DNA of 64,000 bases from Amblyomma americanum. Lineage: Eukaryota > Arthropoda > Arachnida > Ixodida > Ixodidae. The stretch lies in contig NC_135500.1 of NCBI RefSeq assembly GCF_052857255.1, positions 50,742,272 to 50,806,271 of the forward strand, given 5' to 3'. Below the pieces are notes generated by a model that searched no databases, had not been told where the DNA came from, and saw only the letters and a list, made by a program, of their open reading frames with translations. This document shows positions 58,011 to 64,000 of the stretch, in pieces. How positions within the stretch are numbered: the first letter of the stretch is position 1; every line of letters begins with the position of its first letter. The translations under genes were made by a program, and so were the position numbers.

Positions 58011-58246
58011 CCGCCGCCGTGGCTGAGTGGTTACGACGCTCGGCTGCTGGCCCGAAAGACGCGGGTTCGAGCCCGGCCGCAGTGGTCGAATTTCGATGGA
58101 GGCGAAATTATAGAGGCCCATGTACTGTGTGATGTGAGTGCATGTTAAAGAACCCCAGGTAGTCGAAATTTCCGGAGCCCTTCACTACGGCATCTCTCCT
58201 AGCCCAAGTCACTTTGGGACGTTAAACCCCCATAAACCATAAACCA
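58011..58246 (+). mobile_element. Ruka-like tRNA-derived SINE, full length
   Basis: GTGGCTGAGTGGTTACGACG, GGTTCGAGCCC and the same body and tail as at 49546. Flanks TATTTTTCTGTGCG (57997-58010) and TATTTTTTTGCGCG (58247-58260) look like a 14-bp target duplication with two changes. Confidence 0.92.
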
Positions 58247-58260
58247 TATTTTTTTGCGCG

Positions 58261-59425
58261 CAGAGTCTGCTTTTTCTTCTTTGGGGGTTGCCAATTTTTC
58301 TTTCAACCAAACTGCTATCGAAACAAAATAGGGGTTGGGAGCTTCGTCAAGCCGCAATAGCTGCTTTTTTTCGCTTCTCCTCAGCCATGTATTTGACTGA
58401 AAAAATAATCCCTGAACCCTGAGTTTTTATGATGTAAGGTGCAAGATTTTTGCAGATTGGAGGCACTTATAAAGTGGGAACACAGTACAGTGCTGGTATG
58501 GGGGTTTGTGTTGTGGCTGTGTGGTAGTAATATAACAGCCAGAAACATTGCGGCAGCAAGAAAGGTGTCAGTTGTAGATGCAAAGCAAGGGGGTGATGGC
58601 GATCCATTGCTGTAATTCACTACTACTCACTGTGCTAGCCGCCGTAGCTCTAACAGAGACAGATCTCTTGCTCCTCAGCATTAGTTGACCACATCTTAGT
58701 GGTTTTGTTCTATTGTTTGTTTTTCTTTGTTGTGTTGTTTTCTTGCTGGGTTCTTGTCACATATCCATATAACTAACCATCACAGCTAATAAAGTTCAGT
58801 GCCAATCCTGTGTCTATATTCTGTATTTCAAATTGTTTTGTGAACAAAGAAATATATATGTGAAGCTGCATTGCATATATAGGTTACTTTGGAGCTTGAG
58901 AATTTTCACTGTGCATGTCTCCAGAACACATTCAGCGTTTTGGAAGTGCAAATCTTTCATATTCGAAGAATCAAATAATTTAGGAAGAATATTGAAGGAA
59001 GTGAAGTTGAGCTTGGTGGTGGCAACTTTTTCATCACTTATAATTCTTTGATATGCATCTGTGTGTGCATTTAGGCTATGGGCACCACTTGTTTGTTATG
59101 CAGTTTCAGAGACTTGTGTGACATGAATGATGCCCTGGTCCCTTGACTGGCATGTATTCTGCCTGCAGCACGTAGCTGTACACATACAAGGGACCGTCGA
59201 TAATTCAAACTCAAAGAACTTAAATGGCCAGGATACATGAACCGGAGCTTTGGTCCTGTCAGCTTGCAATGCATTCAATTGGACTAGATTTTTTGCTCCC
59301 ATTCTAGTTAAAATTATTAGGGGCCAACACTTTCATGCTGTGAAAAGTGATGCGCTGTTTCAGACTTGAACCTTCTTGCTTTTTTCTTTTTGTTTGCTAT
59401 TATAACCTTTGCACGTGGGCACCGC
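58261..59425. other. Intronic sequence without identified feature
   Basis: GTCGATAATTCAAACTCAAA near 59197 resembles TCGTTAATTCAAACTTCAAG near 60643 in the same orientation; both may be single ends of Tc1-class MITEs. Confidence 0.35.
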
Positions 59426-59429
59426 CCAG

Positions 59430-59641
59430 GCACCTTCACCAGGACAGATGTGGGCATCCTCTGCGACTGGTTGACCAGCAGTCGGCGTGTGCACAGCCTG
59501 GAGTTGTGGTCGAGCAGTGCCATCGCTGGGCTCCTAGTGGAGACGCTGGCCGAGGCACTGGAGGACAGCCACACCCTCACCTTCATCAAGGTGGTCGAGT
59601 GCTCGAAGAACAAGGCACCCTGGCAGAGAGTCAAGAACCTG
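59430..59641 (+). CDS. LRR protein gene, coding exon 6 (LRRs), last in window
   Basis: Entered after CACCGCCCAG. Its first two bases complete the glycine codon left by exon 5, giving TIKG-TFTRTDVGILCDWLTS. It then reads RRVHSLELWSSSAIAGLLVE, TLAEALEDSHTLTFIKVVEC and WQRVKNL, LRRs continuing the series. The donor CTG-GTCAGT at 59642 leaves it in phase 0. The frame beyond the donor stays open to 59923 but loses LRR character, so I treat it as intron. No stop codon or polyadenylation site for the gene is seen before 64000, so the gene is partial here. Confidence 0.78.
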
Positions 59642-61842
59642 GTCAGTGGCATTCCTCCCCTCATTTTGAAGTTGACGGCACAAATTCTGGTGTTCATGGG
59701 TTACAGTAAGGAAGGAGCAGCTAGGACGCTCTCTGGCTGTGCTCATCCCGACACTCGCTTTTATAGAGAGTGCTGTGCTGATGTTACTTGTCATGCCACT
59801 AGTGAATGGATGCCACATCCCTTCAACCTAATTTCCACAAATGCAAACCTGCTCTCTCGACGCATGCTGTGCTCACTTCCTGATGTCTTTTTCATCTTGC
59901 AGTTAGCATTAACGTTGACTTGAACTAAGGTGTGCGAAAAGCAGTACGCAGACATGACAAAGACATGTGATGAATGTGCTTCTTCTGTGACTGGGTACTG
60001 TCATCCGGACACATAAGTGTGAGTTTTTGCGGAGTAACAAAGCTAATTAGTACTGTTCTTCTGCCCATGGCTTAACCAGAGCACTGCTTGAAGCATTTAT
60101 GGCCCATATATATTTTTGACATCGCGCTCAGTATTATCCTCTTGAAGCACTTGTCTGCTGTTCTCCAGGAGCTGCTGATTGGCTGTCATCTATGCAAGCC
60201 ACCTTCTATTTTAGAGACCACACCTCATGCTTTCTTCGTGGATAGTTGTTTTATAAGGTTCCAGTTGAATCTGGGCAGCCAGGATTGTACTTGGTTCGCA
60301 TATACCTGGCTGCTGTGTACACCGGTTAGAAGTATAAGGTTAATTTTTTTATTCATTAATTCATCAATTCTTCCATAGTACTTAAAGGCCCTAAACAGGG
60401 CATCGTGGATGAGTTTAAGAAAAAAAGAGAAAACTACACCTGGAACTGACCGATGAAAGAGATGAAACGCAACACAGTGCAATATTAAAACACTGCAGAA
60501 GAGGGAGATTGGGATTACAGTAGGCCAAAGTATAGAGAAAAATATATTTATAGCTGAAGCATAAAGCTAGAAACAGATGTAGCAGTACAGCGCAAAATGC
60601 AAGCGGCTTTTATTAGTTTTTATTACTTGACTTTTTATTACTCGTTAATTCAAACTTCAAGGGATTGGAAAAAATGTTTGAATTATCAAATGACCCCAAA
60701 AAAACAGTCAAGAACTGCTTGCATCATGGTAAATTTATTTGGTGAAAGGCTGGGCAATGGTTGCCTGATTTTGAGATGAGAACAGTGCGACTAAGGCTAT
60801 TGTTACGTTTTGTCGGTAGCATTGAAGCAGAACTGCTCCAAAGTCATAAGGGCCAACTGCGTCCTTCACGGTACGATGCGGTGGAGCTTCACCGCTACCG
60901 CGTCACAGCTATTATAAGCGGTACCCTCGCATGTGAGGAGGCTTCACTGCACAAACTGCGAATGGCATGTGTCGAGTGCGCAGTTTTGGCACACTGGAAG
61001 AATGGAACCAAGCGAATGGAAGTGAAGGAAACTGCCCAGTGGCACTGAAGCGGCAAGGAAAAAAAAATGGGAAAGAAAACACAAGCGACGTGCCAATCAG
61101 TGTCCGAAACGGTGCTCAGCTGGATTAGGTTGGCTGGTATAGCTGCCTTCCCTACGGACTGACGCGAAGCTCAGAAAAGCAAAACCGAAACTAAGTGGGT
61201 GGGCTGTTCTCAGAAACGGGGCCATCAATTTGTCATCATGCCTGCCGTCGCGCACGCTTCAGAGGTGTGCAAGCAGCTGCAGTATGGAACTTGGGTTTTG
61301 AATAAGGCCGACGGGTAATTTGGACTCCAATAATTCGGACTTGTAGGATATTTTGGACCTTGATGAGGCACCGTCAATCACTCCATAGAAGCGTATACGT
61401 ATTCGCGACGGATATTGAAGTCCGAAAGTTTGATTTTTTGGACTAATTTCAGTCGCCTGCAGGCCAAAATCGCCATCTTATCAGCTTTTCGCCGGCGCAA
61501 AAGGTGCCATCTTGGATTGAGGTGGATTTAAGCTGCAGTTGGATTGGCTTGACATACTTTCGGTACCTCATTGTTGCCAGTAGACGTCCCTGCAATCTCT
61601 GACACTTCGAGGTGGCAGCCAGGATTGTCATCGCCGTCAACTTGCTTTTGTCACCGACATTTTTGCAGGCTGTTATCGCTTGTCCCATACGTTAAAAATT
61701 GGTTGTTTGTGGAAGGAAATTGTGCAGGAGCTATTTCACATCTCGGCGGGAAGGGATAAAGGAGGAACTGAGAGTAGAAAGGAAGAAAGAGGTGCCGTAA
61801 TAGAGGGCTCCGGAATAATTTCGACCAACTGGGGATCTTTAA
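59642..61842. other. Intronic sequence with weak repeat traces
   Basis: Traces only: TAATTCAAACTTCAAGGG (60646), GGACTCCAATAATTCGGACT (61322) of the CAGTAGCCAAC-type elements, and a short Ruka-type piece (AGAGGGCTCCGGAATAATTT, 61802). No coding domain. Confidence 0.4.
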
Positions 61843-63746
61843 AGGGACACTGAGGAGAAATTGAAGTTGGCTTGTATCGATAGAATACCAGCTCCTGATC
61901 ACAAAAACGCCGCTCTTACTGAAAACAAAGCTCTTGTAAGGTAGAAGATAGCAAGAACCGAAATACAGGTATCGCCACCACAAGCCAATCTCGCAAGAAC
62001 AAGCGTGGTGATGCCATAGGACCAGAGACGCCACCTTGGAGGAATTTTCCTTCCTACATGGTGCGTAAATCTCTGAGGCTGACAAAGGTAGGTTGCGCGG
62101 TTCAATATTGAAGTAGGTTTTGTTTTAAAACCAATAGTGCACTTTTATCACACAACAGGCAAACAAAAGACAACCTGAATGTTGGAAGCAAATAAAACCG
62201 ATGCTTGGCGGCGCCACAGGCGGCCAGGAGCCAGGAGAGAGTCGATTTTTTATGGCGCTTCGCATCTATGAGCTTTGCGTGCCCCGTGGTTTTGTTTTTG
62301 ACGCGCCTCGATTTACAAGTGCCGAACAGCAGAGGAGCTCCAAGTGCCGCTTCAAGTGCTGGTTAGCCTTTGAAGGAGCCTGTTAAGGCTTGTCAGATGA
62401 TTGCAATGGTCGCTGAAAAACTATGATGGCACGATGGTTGGTGATCGTACAAGGCAGCACTTGTGTATTCGCACGCCCGCCCGGCGAAACGTTCCCGGCT
62501 GTGCCTGTCAACTTCAAACTACTTAACGGAAATCGTTTATTAGGGACAGTAGATAAGGTACAAGGCAGTTCAGAAAAATTGCTAATGGCCTAGCTGTGTT
62601 AGGCCAGGATATACCTAGCGAAAGCGCGGAGATTTCTGCATCAGAAGAGTGCATTCACTAGATGCGCCTTTATTGCTGCTTGTAACTTGAGCCGTCGTGG
62701 CGGACTAGTAGCGTCTCCGCCTCAAATGCCAAAGCCCCTGGTTCGATTCCGAACCTCGGCACAGGATTTCATTTCTTTTATTCAGTGGGTGGGCGGGGGG
62801 TTTCAGTGGCTCCCATAGATGCTGCCACCGAATTCGTTGGTTAGCGGTTAAGCGCAGGCTCTGTTAAGGCACGTTTATGCTGCGGCGTAACATGCGAGCG
62901 CGCGCTGCACGGAGACGTCACGTCGGTCAGAGCGAGACCCTCTATACTCCAACTGCACTTGACCGCCGACACGTTCGGCGGCTTCGGCGCACTATGACAG
63001 CACTGGCGGAGTGCTTCGAGCATGTCTCTATATCGCGCCGAGTGCGCCAGCCGCCGCCGGTCCTGCCAGACTGATTCGGCTCCACGGCGAGGTGCGCGTT
63101 GTGACGTAATTCAATATCTTCAGCAGTTGGGCGGAGCTGTTCTTTTCGAGCACGGCTAATTTAATCCATTCACAGTACATATCTGAAGGTACATGCAAGT
63201 GGGCGAGAGAGCCTGATCCAGTGGACCCGTTGGATCTAGCGGAAGCCGTTGAAGCGTCATGCGCCGGCTTTAGTTTGAAGCCGCCGACTTTAAACGCGAC
63301 TGCCCTTGAGCACCCATCTGTTTTTTGTGGCAAAAAATAAATAAATAAATAACTTCGCCCTTGCAACCGTGGGACACCTCTACGCTGCCTGCTGCGCCGT
63401 GCAACCGCGCTGTTCTAGGAATCACAATCCGTTGGCCCCAAAGCCCCGGCCAGCGTCCGATGGGTGCAAGGCGCCGACCTTGTCCTGGCCCCTCGCGACT
63501 CCCCGCACTGGGGTTATGATATTTAGTTTGCAACAGCTGCTCACTGAGGAAGGGGGAAACGACCCGCCGGCACCTAACATAACCGTGCTCCCTCAAAAGC
63601 ATCGCACGCTCTGTGGGGCTGAGGTCACTGAAATGCGGGCCGGAGTTTTTGCGAGAACTACGTCGTCGGGTTCGGGAACGGGATCCATCGTAACGCTGGC
63701 AAGACGCCGGTGGGAACATAAACGAAGCGACGGTAGCGACCCCTGA
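61843..63746. mobile_element. Long TTAA-flanked repeat, copy B
   Basis: Left end AGGGACACTGAGGAGAAATT after TTAA (61839-61842). Alike to 22765-25570 in the same orientation, without the retroelement insertion of copy A but with an extra block (about 62575-63100) holding a tRNA-like SINE. Homology ends at GATAGATGCC (63750). The right terminal repeat is not seen before the window end. Confidence 0.78.
62684..62800 (+). repeat. tRNA-derived SINE head within copy B
   Basis: GTGGCGGACTAGTAGCGTCT (A box region) and GGTTCGATTCC (B box). Acceptor-stem pairing is poor and the body runs on into GGTTAGCGGTTAAGCG, so it is a SINE rather than a tRNA gene. Confidence 0.6.
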
Positions 63747-63750
63747 TAGA

Positions 63751-64000
63751 TGCCTTCAACGTGCGGCGGCGGTAGCTTTCATTTCGGTACCAGCTACACC
63801 GCACCGATAGCCGCCAGAAATCACGGAGTCTCTGTTTACGTCACGTTTCATGTCACTCCGTCCTGTGACGTCATAAGAGTTCTCCGTGTCGTCATAAGAG
63901 TTCTCGAGTTTGAATCGGAGCGGCGGGAAAAACTTTTTCAACTTCGAATTCAAAGTTCTTTGAAATAAATGCATCTTTCGCTCCCGGACAAGCGGCAACA
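63751..64000. other. Window end, no gene
   Basis: Contains GTCATAAGAGTTCTC twice (about 63870 and 63892) and AATAAA near 63965. No domain-bearing frame. Confidence 0.4.

Noticed and set aside
59642..59923. Continuation of exon 6 to a stop at 59923 as the gene's 3' end
   Set aside because: LRR character stops at the GTCAGT donor and the remainder (SGIPPLILKLTAQILVFMGY...) looks like read-through of intron; no polyadenylation signal follows closely.

Overview
This is eukaryotic nuclear DNA: small exons with GT/AG borders, introns of 8 to 14 kb, and many nested transposable elements. The content points to a hard tick (Ixodidae), probably a metastriate close to Rhipicephalus. The evidence is tRNA-derived SINEs that look like the Ruka family described from Rhipicephalus, plus RTE and CR1-like LINEs with ATAAA-type tails. 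The species is an inference.

One host gene runs left to right through the window. Six coding exons (1210-1596, 13249-13545, 21306-21683, 33941-34188, about 48490-48827, 59430-59641) join in one open frame of about 620 codons. After the first exon they encode ribonuclease-inhibitor-like leucine-rich repeats (LRRs), as in the NLRC3-like LRR proteins common in tick gene sets. I see no CARD, NACHT, transmembrane segment or signal peptide in these exons. The last exon ends at a donor, so the gene continues past 64,000. The only unsure junction is exon 4 to exon 5.

Almost everything else is intronic transposon sequence. 1.6-5.7 kb: a tRNA-derived SINE, a Ty3/gypsy RNase H fragment, and a pogo-like element carrying a nested hAT-like element. 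6.9-11.1 kb: a TA-flanked element with a Brinker-type DNA-binding region, split by a decayed P-superfamily (THAP) transposon with an 8-bp target duplication. 14.4-21.0 kb: pogo-type MITEs, a CR1-like LINE on the minus strand and a mariner remnant. 22.8-28.6 kb: a long TTAA-flanked repeat split by an unknown retroelement, then a pogo-type element. 31.8-36.0 kb: MITEs. 38.0-44.7 kb: a second Brinker-type TA element holding an almost intact pogo transposase, a TTAA element, a hairpin and two related MITEs. 45.1-48.1 kb: two more TTAA elements. 49.5-58.3 kb: SINEs, an RTE LINE with an inverted 5' part, CR1-like LINE pieces and TTAA elements. 61.8-63.7 kb: a second copy of the long TTAA repeat.

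The most notable patterns are a group of TA-target elements with alike ends, two of which keep Brinker-type DNA-binding remnants; at least five TTAA-target families that mostly share an AGG-type end; and several nested insertions whose target duplications give a relative order of events.
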